Positions 28,368 through 39,050 of a DNA stretch of 64,000 nucleotides are shown piece by piece. This DNA comes from Bifidobacterium sp. ESL0690. GTDB taxonomy: Bacteria; Actinomycetota; Actinomycetes; Actinomycetales; Bifidobacteriaceae. The stretch covers positions 1,054,001 to 1,118,000 of the forward strand of contig NZ_CP113939.1 of NCBI RefSeq assembly GCF_029392315.1, written 5' to 3'. The notes beneath the pieces are model-generated. The model was not told the origin of the DNA. It made no database searches and saw only the letters and a list, made by a program, of their open reading frames with translations. Both the position numbers and the translations under genes were made by a program. Every line of letters starts with the position of its first letter. Position 1 is the first letter of the stretch.

Positions 28368-28393
28368 TCAAGATTTATTTTTCTAAATCTTGA
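28368..28393. promoter_or_regulatory. Inverted repeat TCAAGATTT-N8-AAATCTTGA before aroC
   Basis: Perfect 9-bp arms (28368-28376, 28385-28393) lie 27 bp before the aroC start, between the divergent prepilin peptidase and aroC genes. The half-site TCAAGATTT is the same as in the palindrome at 53250-53271. It could be an operator or the 5' leader hairpin of the aroC message. Confidence 0.45.
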
Positions 28394-28420
28394 TTCGTCA
28401 AGGTTCGGCAAGGAGTGAAT

Positions 28421-29605
28421 ATGTTGCGTTGGCAGACGGCAGGGGAGTCGCACGGTGAGGCGTTGGTCGCGATGATTGAGGGCCTTCCGGCCGGCGTTGA
28501 GTTGCGCTCACAGGACGTCGTGGATGCGCTGGCGCGCAGGCGTCTGGGCTACGGCCGCGGGGCGCGCATGAAGTTCGAGCAGGACAAGGTGCGCGTTTTG
28601 ACCGGCGTACGTCACGGTAAGACGTTGGGGTCGCCGGTGACCATCGAAATCGCCAATACCGAATGGCCCAAGTGGACCGAGGTGATGAGCGCCGATCCGC
28701 TCGACCACGAGCTGCCGCCGACCGGTCGCAACGAGCCGCTGACCCGTCCACGCCCTGGCCATGCCGACCTGACCGGCATGCGCAAGTACGGTTTCGACGA
28801 CGCCCGCAACGCGCTTGAACGTTCCAGCGCTCGCGAGACCGCTTCGCGTGTGGCTTTGGGTGAAGTGGCGGCGAAATTCCTTGAGCAGACCGTTGGCATT
28901 CGCACGGTTGCTCACGTTGTCTCATTGGGCGGTGAAAAAGCCGATACCAGCACATTGCCGACGCCGGCCGATGTCGAGGCGCTTGACGCTTCGCCGGTGC
29001 GCACGCTTGATAAAGACGCTGAGAAGCGCATGATGGCCAAGGTCGACGAGGCCAAATCCCGTGCCGATACGCTCGGCGGCGTGGTGGAAGTCATTGCCTA
29101 TGGTGTGCCCGCAGGATTGGGCACGTATGTGGAAAGCGACCGCAGGCTTGACGCGGCGCTGGCCGGTGCGCTGATGGGTATCCAGGCCATCAAGGGCGTC
29201 GAGGTCGGCGACGGGTTCCTTGAGGCCGACCGGTTTGGTTCCGAGGCCCACGATGAGATGTTTACAGATGACAACGGCCATATCGAGCGCTATTCCAACC
29301 GTTCCGGCGGTACGGAAGGCGGGATGTCCGACGGACAGCCGATTCGCGTGCGTGCTGCGATGAAGCCGATTCCCTCCATTCCGCGTGCCTTGCGCACGGT
29401 CGATGTCGCCACCGGTGAGGAGGCCAAGGCCATCAACCAGCGTTCCGACACCACTGCGGTTCCGGCTGCTTCCGTGGTCGCCGAAGCCATGGTGAGACTA
29501 ACGTTGGCCAAGTTCGTGCTGGAGAAATTCGGCGGTGACAGCGTCGAGGAGACTCGCCGCAACGCCCAGAGCTATCTTGATTCCTGGCCGGAGCACATGC
29601 GCTGA
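28421..29605 (+). CDS. aroC: Chorismate synthase
   Basis: 394 residues. It makes chorismate from EPSP with reduced FMN. Diagnostic motifs: [79 protein letters not shown] and [20 protein letters not shown] 28421 has GCAAGGAGTG upstream. It opens the aroC-aroKB-aroQ series. The gene for shikimate dehydrogenase (aroE) is not in this block. Confidence 0.97.
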   Translation: MLRWQTAGESHGEALVAMIEGLPAGVELRSQDVVDALARRRLGYGRGARMKFEQDKVRVLTGVRHGKTLGSPVTIEIANTEWPKWTEVMSADPLDHELPPTGRNEPLTRPRPGHADLTGMRKYGFDDARNALERSSARETASRVALGEVAAKFLEQTVGIRTVAHVVSLGGEKADTSTLPTPADVEALDASPVRTLDKDAEKRMMAKVDEAKSRADTLGGVVEVIAYGVPAGLGTYVESDRRLDAALAGALMGIQAIKGVEVGDGFLEADRFGSEAHDEMFTDDNGHIERYSNRSGGTEGGMSDGQPIRVRAAMKPIPSIPRALRTVDVATGEEAKAINQRSDTTAVPAASVVAEAMVRLTLAKFVLEKFGGDSVEETRRNAQSYLDSWPEHMR

Positions 29606-29709
29606 TCGGCGTCATTTCGCAATGTTACTTGTGTAATTATCGAAGATAGAAACTATCGAATTAAAATAAACCTGAATGTAAAGATAGAGAGAGATAGGGT
29701 GCAGCAATC

Positions 29710-31335
29710 ATGAGTGGTCATCGTCCGTTTGCCGTGGTCATCGGTATGCCCGGTGCAGGCAAGACGCGTGTGGGGCGCGAGGCGGCGCAGATGCTCGATG
29801 TCGATTTCGCTGACGCGGATATCGAGATCGAGCAGGAAGCGGGCATGAAGATTCCCCGATATTTCGAAAAATACGGGGAACCCGCGTTCCGCAAGCTGGA
29901 AGCGGAAGTCATCGCCGACCTGCTCGTTTCGTTCGACGGTCTGCTCGCCCTCGGTGGTGGAGCGCCGATGACGGAATCGACGCGCGAGGCGCTGGCCGAT
30001 TACATTACCGACGGCGGCAAGCTGGTCTATCTGGAAGCCGACAAACACGAGGCCATGGAGCGCGCCGCACGAGGCGGCAACCGGCCGATGCTCAATGGCG
30101 ACGCCAACAAACGCTGGCTGAAACTCTATAAGGAACGCGACCCCGTTTTCCGCGAAATCTCCAATCTGCATGTGCACACCCATGGTTCGACGCCGCGTGT
30201 GGCGGCAAGGAAGCTGAGCAATATGATTCAGGAACGCATCGTTCATGTCACCGGTTCGGGCATCGAGCCCTATGACGTTTGCATCGGCGAAGGCACGTTG
30301 AACCGTCTGCCGGAAATGCTCGGCCCGGACGTGCTGCGCGTCGCGCTGATTCACACCCAACCGGTGCAGCGTCACTCCGATCAGGCCCGAGCGTTGCTGC
30401 GTCAGGCCGGTTATGAGGTCTATGACATGGTCATTCCCGATGCCGAAAAGGGCAAGACCGTCGACGTGGCCAAAACCATCTGGAAGCGGCTGGGAGAGAT
30501 TGGTTTCACTCGTTCCGATGCCATCGTCGGTCTTGGTGGGGGAGCCGCGACCGATCTGGCCGGCTTCATCGCGGCCACTTGGATGCGTGGCATCCGTTAC
30601 GTCAATTGCCCGACCTCGCTGCTGGCGATGGTCGACGCTTCGACCGGCGGCAAAACCGGCATCAACACCGACGAAGGCAAGAACCTGGTCGGCTCGTTCT
30701 ACACCCCGGCTGGCGTGCTCGCCGATTTGCGCACGTTGAAGACGTTACCGCAGGATATTTTCACCGAAGGACTCGGGGAAGTCACCAAGTCCGGGTTTAT
30801 CCGCGACACCAAGATTCTCGACATTCTGCAGGAACATGCCGATGAACTGAGAAACTTCAATGGTGACGATTTCCTCGGTTCACCACTTGAGGACGTGGTT
30901 GCGGAACTCATCGAGCGCACGGTTCGTGTCAAGGCCTATCACGTCTCCAACGACCTCAAGGAAGCTGGCCTGCGCGAATTCCTCAACTACGGACACACAT
31001 TGGCTCACGCCATCGAAAAGCTCGAGAACTTCCGTTGGCGTCACGGCAATGCGGTGGCTGTCGGTTGCGTCTATGCGGCTGAACTTTCGCATATTCTCGG
31101 CCATCTCGATCAGGAATCCGTCGATCTGCACCGTTCGATTCTTTCCTCGCTCGGCCTGCCGATTTCCTGGGACGGCGGCGATTGGGATTCCGTGCTGGCG
31201 TTGATGCACAAGGACAAGAAGGCTCGCGGCAACACGCTGCGTTTCGTCATTCTCGACAGCGTCGGTCATCCAATGCACCTCGAAGACCCGCCTATGGATG
31301 CCTTGGTGGAGGCGTTCCAAAGGATTCGCAGCTAA
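29710..31335 (+). CDS. aroKB: Bifunctional shikimate kinase/3-dehydroquinate synthase
   Basis: 541 residues, a fusion. Residues 1-175 are shikimate kinase, with the P-loop GMPGAGKT at 12-19, DADIEIE, the shikimate-binding FRKLE and GGGAPM, and the lid Arg in RGGNRPML. The rest is 3-dehydroquinate synthase: [58 protein letters not shown] and the zinc ligands in [13 protein letters not shown] and [10 protein letters not shown]. It performs two non-consecutive shikimate steps. No frameshift is seen across the junction, and the fusion is known from bifidobacteria. Confidence 0.96.
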   Translation: MSGHRPFAVVIGMPGAGKTRVGREAAQMLDVDFADADIEIEQEAGMKIPRYFEKYGEPAFRKLEAEVIADLLVSFDGLLALGGGAPMTESTREALADYITDGGKLVYLEADKHEAMERAARGGNRPMLNGDANKRWLKLYKERDPVFREISNLHVHTHGSTPRVAARKLSNMIQERIVHVTGSGIEPYDVCIGEGTLNRLPEMLGPDVLRVALIHTQPVQRHSDQARALLRQAGYEVYDMVIPDAEKGKTVDVAKTIWKRLGEIGFTRSDAIVGLGGGAATDLAGFIAATWMRGIRYVNCPTSLLAMVDASTGGKTGINTDEGKNLVGSFYTPAGVLADLRTLKTLPQDIFTEGLGEVTKSGFIRDTKILDILQEHADELRNFNGDDFLGSPLEDVVAELIERTVRVKAYHVSNDLKEAGLREFLNYGHTLAHAIEKLENFRWRHGNAVAVGCVYAAELSHILGHLDQESVDLHRSILSSLGLPISWDGGDWDSVLALMHKDKKARGNTLRFVILDSVGHPMHLEDPPMDALVEAFQRIRS

Positions 31336-31449
31336 GCGGTTGCACAAGTCGATAGATAGTTTTGAACATTGGCAGGAAACCAAGTTTTTGAAAATATCTG
31401 ACGACTTGTATCGTAAAATTTACTTCATAAAACGAAAAGGACAAAACTA

Positions 31450-31896
31450 ATGACCAAGGTAATCGTCGTCAACGGGCCGAATCTCGGGCGTCTGGGAGTG
31501 CGCGAGCCCGACATATACGGCCGTCAGGACCTCAAAACCCTACGCAAGGACTGCGCCGAATGGGGCAAAGCCCTCGGCCTCGAGGTTGAGGTCCGCCAGT
31601 CTGACGATGAGGCCGAGGTCATCGGATGGATGCACCAGGCCGTCGACGAGCAGACTCCGGTGGTGATGAACCCGGCCGCGTTCACCCATTACAGCTACGG
31701 GCTTTCCGATGCCGCCAAAATGGTGACGGACGCCGGCCTGCCGCTGATGGAAGTGCATATCTCCAACCCGTCGGCCCGCGATTCCTTCCGCAAATACAGC
31801 GTCATCAGCCCCGTCGCCACCGGCACCATCACCGGCATGGGCTTCTACGGCTACAAGCTTGCCCTCGACGCCGTGGCCCATTTGCTGGTGAAATAA
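31450..31896 (+). CDS. aroQ: 3-dehydroquinate dehydratase, type II
   Basis: 148 residues, the type II length. It starts MTKVIVVNGPNLGRLGVREPDIYG, where the Arg and Tyr act in catalysis; NPAAFTHYSYGLSDA and EVHISNPSARDSFRKYSVISP (catalytic His) follow, then GTITGMGFYGYKLALDA. It dehydrates 3-dehydroquinate in the cytosol. AAAAGGACAAAACTA precedes the ATG. It lies 114 bp after aroKB. Confidence 0.96.
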   Translation: MTKVIVVNGPNLGRLGVREPDIYGRQDLKTLRKDCAEWGKALGLEVEVRQSDDEAEVIGWMHQAVDEQTPVVMNPAAFTHYSYGLSDAAKMVTDAGLPLMEVHISNPSARDSFRKYSVISPVATGTITGMGFYGYKLALDAVAHLLVK

Positions 31897-32004
31897 TTCA
31901 CAATATATTACAAAAGGTAATGCAGTGAACAGGGAAGTATATGCCAATTTTCACTCCCGCCTACGAACACGCCGAGTCAATAGAGGCTGATAGACTGAAG
32001 TTCC

Positions 32005-33684
32005 ATGGCAAGAGAAAATAATGATAATTCCCATGGACATGTCACCAAGCATATTTTCGTCACCGGTGGCGTTGTTTCTTCCCTTGGTAAGGGCCTGACA
32101 GCATCTTCTCTCGGTCGTCTTCTTCGCAGCCGTGGTCTCCGCGTATTGCAGCAGAAACTCGATCCTTATATCAATGTCGACCCGGGCACCATGAACCCGT
32201 TCCAGCACGGTGAGGTCTACGTCACCGAAGACGGAGCCGAAACCGATCTGGACATCGGCCACTACGAGCGCTTCCTCGACGTCTTCCTCTCCCAGAAAGC
32301 GAACGTCACCACCGGTCAGATCTACCAGTCCGTGCTTGAGAAGGAGCGCGCCGGCAAGTATCTCGGCCAGTGCGTCCAGGTCATTCCGCACATCACCAAC
32401 GAAATCAAGAGCCGTATGCGCGCCCAGGCCGCGGACGACGTCGATGTGATCATCACCGAAATCGGCGGCACCGTCGGCGACATCGAATCCCAGCCGTTCC
32501 TCGAGGCCGCACGTGAGGTCAAGCGCGAACTCGGCCCGCACAACTGCATGTTCGTTCACGTTTCGCTCGTGCCGTACCTGCCGGCCGCACACGAGCTGAA
32601 GACCAAGCCGACCCAGCACTCCGTGATGACCCTGCGTCAGCTCGGCATCACCCCCGACGCTCTGGTGCTGCGCAGTGACCGTCCGTTGAACCAAGGCATC
32701 AAGGACAAGATCTCCCTGATGTGCGACGTCGACGAAGAAGGCGTGGTCAACTGCGTGGATGCCCCGAGCATCTATGATGTGCCGAAGATTCTGCACAACG
32801 AGGGCCTTGACTCCTACGTGGTCCATTACCTTGAGCTGTCCGCCCACGACGTCGATTGGGCCGAATGGGACGAGTTGCTCGAGCGCGTGCACCATCCGAA
32901 GGAAGAGGTCAACATCGCCATCGTCGGCAAGTACATCGACCTTCCCGACGCCTACCTTTCCGTTATCGAGGCCGTCAAGGCCGGCGGTTTCGGCAACTAT
33001 GCCAAGGCGAACGTCAAGCTCGTCGCTGCCGATCTTTGCGAAAGCGAAGCCGGTGCCGATGCCGAGCTGCGTGACATGGACGGCATCATCGTGCCCGGCG
33101 GCTTCGGCATCCGCGGCATCGAAGGCAAGATCGGCGCGCTGCGTTACGCTCGCGAGCACAAGCTGCCTGCGCTCGGCCTGTGCCTTGGTCTGCAGTGCAT
33201 GGTCATCGAGTATGCGCGCGATGTGCTGGAGCTCGAGGACGCGGATTCCTCCGAGTTCGAGCCCGGCTGCAAGAACCCGGTCATCGCCACGATGGAGGAG
33301 CAGAAGGACATCCTCGCCAATTCCGACATGGGTCACACCATGCGCCTTGGCTCCTATCCGGCTGTGCTCAAGGAGGGTTCGCTGGTCGAAAAGCTCTATG
33401 GCACCACCAACGTCACCGAGCGCCATCGTCATCGTTATGAGGTCAACGTCGCCTACAAGGATCGCCTGCGCGAAGGCGGCCTCGATATTTCCGGCGAAAG
33501 CCCCGACGGCGAGCTCACCGAATTCGTAGAACTGCCGCAGGACGTGCACCCGTTCTACATCGGCACGCAGGCCCACCCCGAGTTCAAGTCCCGCCCGACC
33601 AAGCCGCACCCGCTGTTCCAAGGTCTGGTGAAGGCCGCGCTCGACCATCAGGAAGCCCGCAAGAGCCAGCCTGAAGAGGACTGA
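32005..33684 (+). CDS. pyrG: CTP synthase
   Basis: 559 residues. The synthetase domain begins [26 protein letters not shown] and has [19 protein letters not shown] and [11 protein letters not shown]. The C-terminal class I glutamine amidotransferase has the nucleophile in GLCLGLQCM and the partner His-Glu in AHPEFKSRP. It aminates UTP to CTP. ATG 32005 gives the family start after a short [13 protein letters not shown] leader. It is followed by a clear terminator. Confidence 0.97.
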   Translation: MARENNDNSHGHVTKHIFVTGGVVSSLGKGLTASSLGRLLRSRGLRVLQQKLDPYINVDPGTMNPFQHGEVYVTEDGAETDLDIGHYERFLDVFLSQKANVTTGQIYQSVLEKERAGKYLGQCVQVIPHITNEIKSRMRAQAADDVDVIITEIGGTVGDIESQPFLEAAREVKRELGPHNCMFVHVSLVPYLPAAHELKTKPTQHSVMTLRQLGITPDALVLRSDRPLNQGIKDKISLMCDVDEEGVVNCVDAPSIYDVPKILHNEGLDSYVVHYLELSAHDVDWAEWDELLERVHHPKEEVNIAIVGKYIDLPDAYLSVIEAVKAGGFGNYAKANVKLVAADLCESEAGADAELRDMDGIIVPGGFGIRGIEGKIGALRYAREHKLPALGLCLGLQCMVIEYARDVLELEDADSSEFEPGCKNPVIATMEEQKDILANSDMGHTMRLGSYPAVLKEGSLVEKLYGTTNVTERHRHRYEVNVAYKDRLREGGLDISGESPDGELTEFVELPQDVHPFYIGTQAHPEFKSRPTKPHPLFQGLVKAALDHQEARKSQPEED

Positions 33685-33775
33685 GCCTTAGGAAATTACT
33701 GGTAGCGTGATCGATTTCGTTTCTTCGTAAAGCCGTTGAAACCGGTTAGTGACGTTGCCGATAATCGAACGTAAC

Positions 33776-33810
33776 AAGACCCCGCTTCGGTGGGGTCTTC
33801 TGCTATATCT
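33776..33810 (+). terminator. Rho-independent terminator after pyrG
   Basis: AAGACCCC (33776-33783) pairs with GGGGTCTT (33792-33799) around GCTTCGGT, followed by CTGCTATATCT. The stem and the UUCG-like loop are convincing; the T tract is weak. The rest of the gap to sufB (to 33994) is AT-rich and must carry the SUF promoter; no SufR-type regulator gene is adjacent. Confidence 0.8.
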
Positions 33811-33994
33811 GGAAGGGTAAAACCTAGGAAAACACGGACAAAAGCGGGTAATTATACAAAGCGACATGATATGGACAAACCTGTGAATTTAATCACTTTC
33901 ATTGTCAGCGTTGTTTTTAATGCAACCCTAGTAATAAAAGTCCAATTCTGTTAGGTTTATATTGAGTGTAGTCAATGATGGGAGGCAGCGTACG

Positions 33995-35491
33995 GTGGCA
34001 GAAAAGCAAACACCAAACGCCGCGTCTGATACGGAGATGAGCCAGTATGTGGCTGATCGCGAACGTGTCAACGAGGATAAGATCAAACAGGATGACGAGA
34101 TCATCCAGGAATTCGGCGAGTACAACTACGGCTGGCACGATTCCGATGCGGCTGGCGAGGCCGCGAAGAAGGGCATCGACGAGAACGTCGTCCGCGCCAT
34201 TTCCGCCGACAAGGGCGAACCGCAGTGGATGCTCGACATGAGGTTGAAGGGTTATCGTGCCTTCATCGAAAAGCCCATGCCCAAGTGGGGTGTGGATCTT
34301 TCCGATTTCGATGCCGATGATTTCAAGTACTACGTAAAACCAATCGACAAGCCGGCCAAGAGCTGGGAAGACCTGCCTACGGATATCCGCACCACCTACG
34401 ACAAGCTGGGCATTCCCGACGCCGAGAAGAAGCGTCTGGTCTCCGGCGTTGCGGCTCAGTACGAGTCCGAGGTTATCTATAACTCCATTCAGGAGGACCT
34501 CAAAAAGGAAGGCGTGATCTTCACCGATACGGACACCGCGTTGCGCGAGTACCCGGATCTGGTCAAGAAGTATTTCGCGACCGTCATTCCTTACGATGAC
34601 AACAAATTCGCGGCGCTCAACACGGCGGCATGGTCGGGCGGGTCGTTTGTCTACGTTCCTAAAGGCGTCCACGTCGACATCCCGCTGCAGGCCTACTTCC
34701 GCATCAACACACCGAACATGGGCCAATTCGAGCGTACGCTGATTATCGCCGAGGAAGGCTCTTACGTCCATTATGTCGAGGGCTGCACGGCCCCGATCTA
34801 CGCGACGGACTCGCTGCACGCGGCCAACGTCGAGATCATCGTCGGCAAGAACGCACGCGTGCGCTATACGACGGTGCAGAACTGGTCGAACAACGTCTAC
34901 AACCTTGTCACCCAGCGCGCCTACGTCAAAGAGGGCGGCACCATGGAATGGGTCGACGGCAACATCGGCTCCAAGGCGAGCATGAAATACCCGTCGTGCA
35001 TCCTGGCCGAGCCGTACGCCAAGGCCTCCACCATGTCGCTGAGCTTCGCCGGCAAGGGACAGTATCAGGATACGGGCGCCAAGATGATCCATCTGGCACC
35101 GCACACCAGCTCCACCATCGTCGCCAAGTCGATTTCGCGTGGCGGGGGACGTTGCGCCTACCGCGGCCTGGTCAAAGTGATTGATGGGGCCAAGGGCTCG
35201 AGCTCATCGGTGGTCTGCGACACACTGCTGGTCGACGATTATTCGCGTTCAGACACGTATCCGCACGTCGACATCCGCGAGGACGACGTGACGATGGCGC
35301 ACGAGGCGACCGTTTCCAAGGTCTCCGAGGATCAGCTCTTCTACCTGATGAGCCGCGGACTGGAGGAGAAGGAAGCCATGGGCATGATCGTGCGAGGCTT
35401 CGTCGAGCCGATCAGCCGCGAGCTTCCGATGGAATATGCGTTGGAACTCAACAGGCTGGTCGAGTTGCAAATGGAAGGATCGGTGGGCTGA
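33995..35491 (+). CDS. sufB: Fe-S cluster assembly scaffold protein SufB
   Basis: 498 residues from GTG 33995, which has GGAGG nine bases upstream; an ATG-less extension to 33962 is less likely. SufB with SufC and SufD forms the scaffold on which Fe-S clusters are built. Motifs: [65 protein letters not shown], the core beta-helix, [14 protein letters not shown] with the conserved Cys, and the C-terminal [17 protein letters not shown]. First gene of sufBDCSU. Confidence 0.96.
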   Translation: MAEKQTPNAASDTEMSQYVADRERVNEDKIKQDDEIIQEFGEYNYGWHDSDAAGEAAKKGIDENVVRAISADKGEPQWMLDMRLKGYRAFIEKPMPKWGVDLSDFDADDFKYYVKPIDKPAKSWEDLPTDIRTTYDKLGIPDAEKKRLVSGVAAQYESEVIYNSIQEDLKKEGVIFTDTDTALREYPDLVKKYFATVIPYDDNKFAALNTAAWSGGSFVYVPKGVHVDIPLQAYFRINTPNMGQFERTLIIAEEGSYVHYVEGCTAPIYATDSLHAANVEIIVGKNARVRYTTVQNWSNNVYNLVTQRAYVKEGGTMEWVDGNIGSKASMKYPSCILAEPYAKASTMSLSFAGKGQYQDTGAKMIHLAPHTSSTIVAKSISRGGGRCAYRGLVKVIDGAKGSSSSVVCDTLLVDDYSRSDTYPHVDIREDDVTMAHEATVSKVSEDQLFYLMSRGLEEKEAMGMIVRGFVEPISRELPMEYALELNRLVELQMEGSVG

Positions 35492-35494
35492 TCG

Positions 35495-36718
35495 ATGGCC
35501 GAACAAGAAGTGAATATCCCAGTGGCGGATCCCAATGATCCCTATGCGGTACCGGCGGCCATGCCGTCCAGCGCCGACAACGAGCCTCGCTCGTTTGAGG
35601 TGGACGATTTCAAGATGCCGACGCGTAAGCAGGAGGACTGGCGCTATACGCCGCTTGAGCGTATCGAGGAGTTCTTCAACGTCTTCACCCCAAGCGGTGA
35701 GACCAAGGTGACTGTCAGTAACATTGATGGAACCCAGGTTGACGGCATCAAAGTGACTAAGTCGGTTATTGACCGTGGCGAAGCGCCTTCCGGAACCGTG
35801 ATGAAGCCGAACGACCGCGTTTCGGCTGTCGAGTGGAACAGCGGCAGCAAGACCGTCGTCGTTTCCATTTCCGGCGAACTTGATCAGCCCGTACTGGTTG
35901 ACGTCGAAGGTCACGGAACCGATCTTGATTCATTACATTTGGTGCTTCAGGTCGCTGACCGTACGCATGGCGATATCGTTGTACGTCATCAAGGCTTGGC
36001 ACGTCTCGCCGAAGGTGTCGAAATTATCACCGGCAAGGATTCCCACGTTTCCATGACTTTTGTGCAGGAATGGGACAAAGGTTCCAAGCATGTAGGCAAC
36101 CAGCGCATCCACGTCGGCGACAACGCCTCGCTGCGCCACGCCGTGGTCACCCTCGGCGGTGACGTTGTGCGTCTGCGCATGGATCAGGAGTTCGGCGGTT
36201 CGCAGGGCGACCTCAACATGCTCGGCATCTACTTCGCCGAGGCAGGCCAGCACTTGGAGCACCGCACGATGGTGGTCCACAACTATCCGGAGTGCAAGTC
36301 CCGTGTGGTCTACAAGGGCGCTTTGGACGGCAAGGACGCGCATTCGACTTGGGTGGGCAACGCCCTGATCAAACCGCAGGCGCCGAACACCGACTCCTAC
36401 GAGCTCAACCGCAACCTTGTACTGACGCCCGGTCCCGTGGCCGATTCCGAGCCGAACCTCGAAATCGAAAACGGCAACATCATCGGTGCCGGTCACGCCA
36501 GCTCCGTCGGCCATTTCGACGACGAGGAGCTCTTCTACCTGCAGTCGCGCGGCATCACGGAATCCGAGGCCCGTAAGCTCGTGGTCCGTGGTTTCTTCGC
36601 CGACCTCATCGAACAAATCGGTGTGCCCAGCATCGCCGAACACCTTATGAATGTCATTGACCGCAGGCTCGCGCGCGGCGAAAGCGCCGACATGCAAGCG
36701 GTATTGGAGGATAAGTAA
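35495..36718 (+). CDS. sufD: Fe-S cluster assembly protein SufD
   Basis: 407 residues. A SufB paralogue with the same beta-helix fold. It begins with a variable N-terminus, then MPTRKQEDWRYTPLERIEEFF, typical of SufD. The C-terminal part has VGNALIKPQAPNTDSYELNRNLVLTPG, ADSEPNLEIENGNIIGAGHASSVG (conserved His) and SRGITESEARKLVVRGFF. It lies three bases after sufB and abuts sufC (stop and start codons share no bases but touch), so it is tightly co-translated. Confidence 0.96.
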   Translation: MAEQEVNIPVADPNDPYAVPAAMPSSADNEPRSFEVDDFKMPTRKQEDWRYTPLERIEEFFNVFTPSGETKVTVSNIDGTQVDGIKVTKSVIDRGEAPSGTVMKPNDRVSAVEWNSGSKTVVVSISGELDQPVLVDVEGHGTDLDSLHLVLQVADRTHGDIVVRHQGLARLAEGVEIITGKDSHVSMTFVQEWDKGSKHVGNQRIHVGDNASLRHAVVTLGGDVVRLRMDQEFGGSQGDLNMLGIYFAEAGQHLEHRTMVVHNYPECKSRVVYKGALDGKDAHSTWVGNALIKPQAPNTDSYELNRNLVLTPGPVADSEPNLEIENGNIIGAGHASSVGHFDDEELFYLQSRGITESEARKLVVRGFFADLIEQIGVPSIAEHLMNVIDRRLARGESADMQAVLEDK

Positions 36719-37495
36719 ATGTCTACATTGGAAATCAAGGATCTCTACGCATCGGTGGAGACCAAAGAAGGCCGCAAGCAGATCTTGAAGGGTGTGACCC
36801 TGACCGTCAACTCCGGCGAAACTCACGCCATCATGGGCCCCAACGGCTCCGGCAAGTCCACGCTGGCCTACACGCTGGCCGGACACCCGAAGTACTTCGT
36901 CGACTCCGGCGAGGCTCTGCTCGACGGCAAGGACCTGCTCAAGATGACTGCGGACGAGCGTGCGAAGGCCGGTCTGTTCCTGGCCATGCAGTACCCGGTC
37001 GAGGTGCCGGGCGTCTCGATGACCAACTTCCTGCGCACCGCCAAGACCGAGGTCGACGGCAAGGCTCCGGCCATCCGCACTTGGACCAAGGAACTGCAGG
37101 ACGCGATGAAGAACCTTCGCATGGATAAGAAGTTCGCTTCCCGTTCCGTCAACGAAGGCTTCTCCGGCGGTGAGAAGAAGCGTGCCGAAGTGCTGCAACT
37201 TGAGCTGCTGAAGCCCAGGTTCGCCATCATGGACGAGACCGATTCCGGGCTCGACGTTGATGCGCTGCGCATCGTCTCCGAAGGTGTGAACCGTGCCAAG
37301 GAGAACACTGGGCTCGGGATTATGCTCATTACGCATTACACGCGCATTCTTAAGTATATTAAGCCGGATATTGTGCATGTGTTTGCAGGCGGGCGGTTTG
37401 TCAAGACTGGCGGGCCGGAGCTGGCTGATGAACTGGAAGAGACTGGGTATGATCAGTATCTGCCTGAGGGATCTACGGAATCGGCGCTTGCCTGA
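36719..37495 (+). CDS. sufC: Fe-S cluster assembly ATPase SufC
   Basis: 258 residues. An ABC-type ATPase without membrane partner: Walker A in GPNGSGKSTLAYTLAGHP, the SufC-specific LAMQYPVEVPGVSM, signature FSGGEKKRAEVLQL and Walker B FAIMDETDSGLDVD. It binds SufB/SufD. From about 37300 the codon use changes abruptly from C-ending to T/G-ending codons (ATT, GGG, TAT, GAT) and stays so into the start of sufS, although the protein sequence remains normal. Confidence 0.96.
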   Translation: MSTLEIKDLYASVETKEGRKQILKGVTLTVNSGETHAIMGPNGSGKSTLAYTLAGHPKYFVDSGEALLDGKDLLKMTADERAKAGLFLAMQYPVEVPGVSMTNFLRTAKTEVDGKAPAIRTWTKELQDAMKNLRMDKKFASRSVNEGFSGGEKKRAEVLQLELLKPRFAIMDETDSGLDVDALRIVSEGVNRAKENTGLGIMLITHYTRILKYIKPDIVHVFAGGRFVKTGGPELADELEETGYDQYLPEGSTESALA

Positions 37496-37535
37496 TTAGT
37501 TAGTTTTGCGATTAACTTGCGGTTCGTGGTTGGTC

Positions 37536-37624
37536 GCGGATTGGGAAAGAATATCTTGTTTCGGAACCCTCAAGGCCGGTAGGCCAAGCTTTACTCCTCA
37601 ACAAGATATTCTTTCCCAATCCGC
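37536..37624. repeat. Perfect 25-bp inverted repeat between sufC and sufS
   Basis: Left arm 37536-37560 starts GCGGATTGGGAAAGAATATC; the right arm 37600-37624 is its exact reverse complement. The 39-nt loop contains GGCC-GGTA-GGCC. There is no T tract. It splits the SUF operon into sufBDC and sufSU halves and may act as an RNA processing or attenuation element, or be a small mobile palindrome. Confidence 0.85.
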
Positions 37625-37773
37625 TTATGTAACGTTAAATAGTTAAGGTACTTTTTTAAGGGCTTAGGAAGATTTCGATACATCGAGTATCGAAATCTGC
37701 AAGCTGCGCTTGGAAATAACATTAAAATTGAATAAAAGCCATTAAGAACTGTGGCTTATAAAGATTGAAGGCA

Positions 37774-39048
37774 ATGATGGTGGATTTTTTGGGGATTAGG
37801 GAACAGTTTCCTATTTTGGGGCAGGAGATCCATGGGCATCCACTCGTGTATTTTGACTCTGCTGCGACCGCGCAGAAGCCGCAGTGCGTGATTGATGTCG
37901 AGAGTAAGTTCTATGAGACCATCAATGCTGGGGTGCACCGCGGGGCGCATGAGCTCGCTGCGCGTAGCACGGTGGCCTTCGAAGAGGCGCGTGCCAAGGT
38001 CGCGAAACTAGTTGGTGCCAATTCTGAAGAGGGAAATGAAGAGATCGTCGTTACCGCTGGGGCCACAGCTGGGCTGAATCTTTTGGCAACCGCTTTCGGC
38101 AATGCCTCGCTGGGGCGCGGCGGGGAAGCGGCCAAACGGTTTGCGCTAAAGCCGGGGGACGAGATTGTCGTTTCCAAGGCCGAGCATCATTCGGTGTTGC
38201 TGCCGTTCCAGGAACTGGCTTATCGTACTGGTGCCACGTTGAAGTGGTTCGATTTGACTGATGACGGGCGTATCCGTTCCGATACCGCCGATGAAGTCAT
38301 TACCGATCGCACCAAGATTGTTGCCATCACGCATATCAGCAACGTCACTGGGGCCATTACCGATATCGAGCCTATTGTCAAGCGGGCGCACGAAGTCGGG
38401 GCCATCTTTATTCTTGATGCCTGCCAATCAGTGCCGCATCTCAAGATTGACTTCCATAAGATGGATGTCGATTTCGCCGCATGGAGCGCCCACAAGATGT
38501 ACGGACCCACCGGCGTAGGATTCCTGTACGGCAAGCGCGAGCTGCTGGAAGCGTTGCCGCCGGCCAGTTTCGGCGGATCGATGGTTGAGCTGGCGTGGAT
38601 GGACAAGCCTGCACAGTATATGGAGCCGCCGGAGCGCTTCGAGGCCGGAACCCAACCGGTCGCACAGGTTGTGGCTGCTGGTGTGGCCGCCGACTGGATG
38701 CGCGCAATCGGTATGGAAAACGTCGAAGCCCACGAAAAGGCGATTACCGACGAACTCCTGAAGCTGAACGATGTCCCTGGTTTCCGTGTGCTTGGCCCGG
38801 TGGAGAACAAGGATCGCATCGGCACGGTGTCGTTCCACGTCGAAGGCGTGCATCCGCATGATGTCGGCCAGTTCTTCGACGCCCAGGGCATCGCCGTGCG
38901 TGTCGGCCACCATTGCGCACAGCCGGTTCATCGTCATTTCGGTCTGTTTGCCTCGTCTCGTGCTTCGACCGGCGTGTACAATACCGTCGAGGAAGCCAAA
39001 CAGGTAGTCGAAACGGCCGGCAAGGTGCGTTCGTTCTTTGAGGTGTAG
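37774..39048 (+). CDS. sufS: Cysteine desulfurase SufS
   Basis: 424 residues from ATG 37774 (ATG 37777 is equally possible; GAAGG lies just upstream). A PLP enzyme that takes sulfur from cysteine and passes it to SufU. Motifs: YFDSAATAQKP, THISNVTGAITDI, DACQSVPH, the PLP lysine in AAWSAHKMYGPTGVGFLYG, the catalytic Cys in RVGHHCAQPVHRHFG, and SRASTGVYNT. The 5' third (to about 38420) uses codons unlike the rest of the gene. Confidence 0.95.
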   Translation: MMVDFLGIREQFPILGQEIHGHPLVYFDSAATAQKPQCVIDVESKFYETINAGVHRGAHELAARSTVAFEEARAKVAKLVGANSEEGNEEIVVTAGATAGLNLLATAFGNASLGRGGEAAKRFALKPGDEIVVSKAEHHSVLLPFQELAYRTGATLKWFDLTDDGRIRSDTADEVITDRTKIVAITHISNVTGAITDIEPIVKRAHEVGAIFILDACQSVPHLKIDFHKMDVDFAAWSAHKMYGPTGVGFLYGKRELLEALPPASFGGSMVELAWMDKPAQYMEPPERFEAGTQPVAQVVAAGVAADWMRAIGMENVEAHEKAITDELLKLNDVPGFRVLGPVENKDRIGTVSFHVEGVHPHDVGQFFDAQGIAVRVGHHCAQPVHRHFGLFASSRASTGVYNTVEEAKQVVETAGKVRSFFEV

Positions 39049-39050
39049 CA

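Noticed and set aside
38890..38960. Loss of the catalytic cysteine in SufS (Ser in the SSRAS stretch)
   Set aside because: The catalytic Cys of SufS is the one in GHHCAQP, which is present; the second site is not required.
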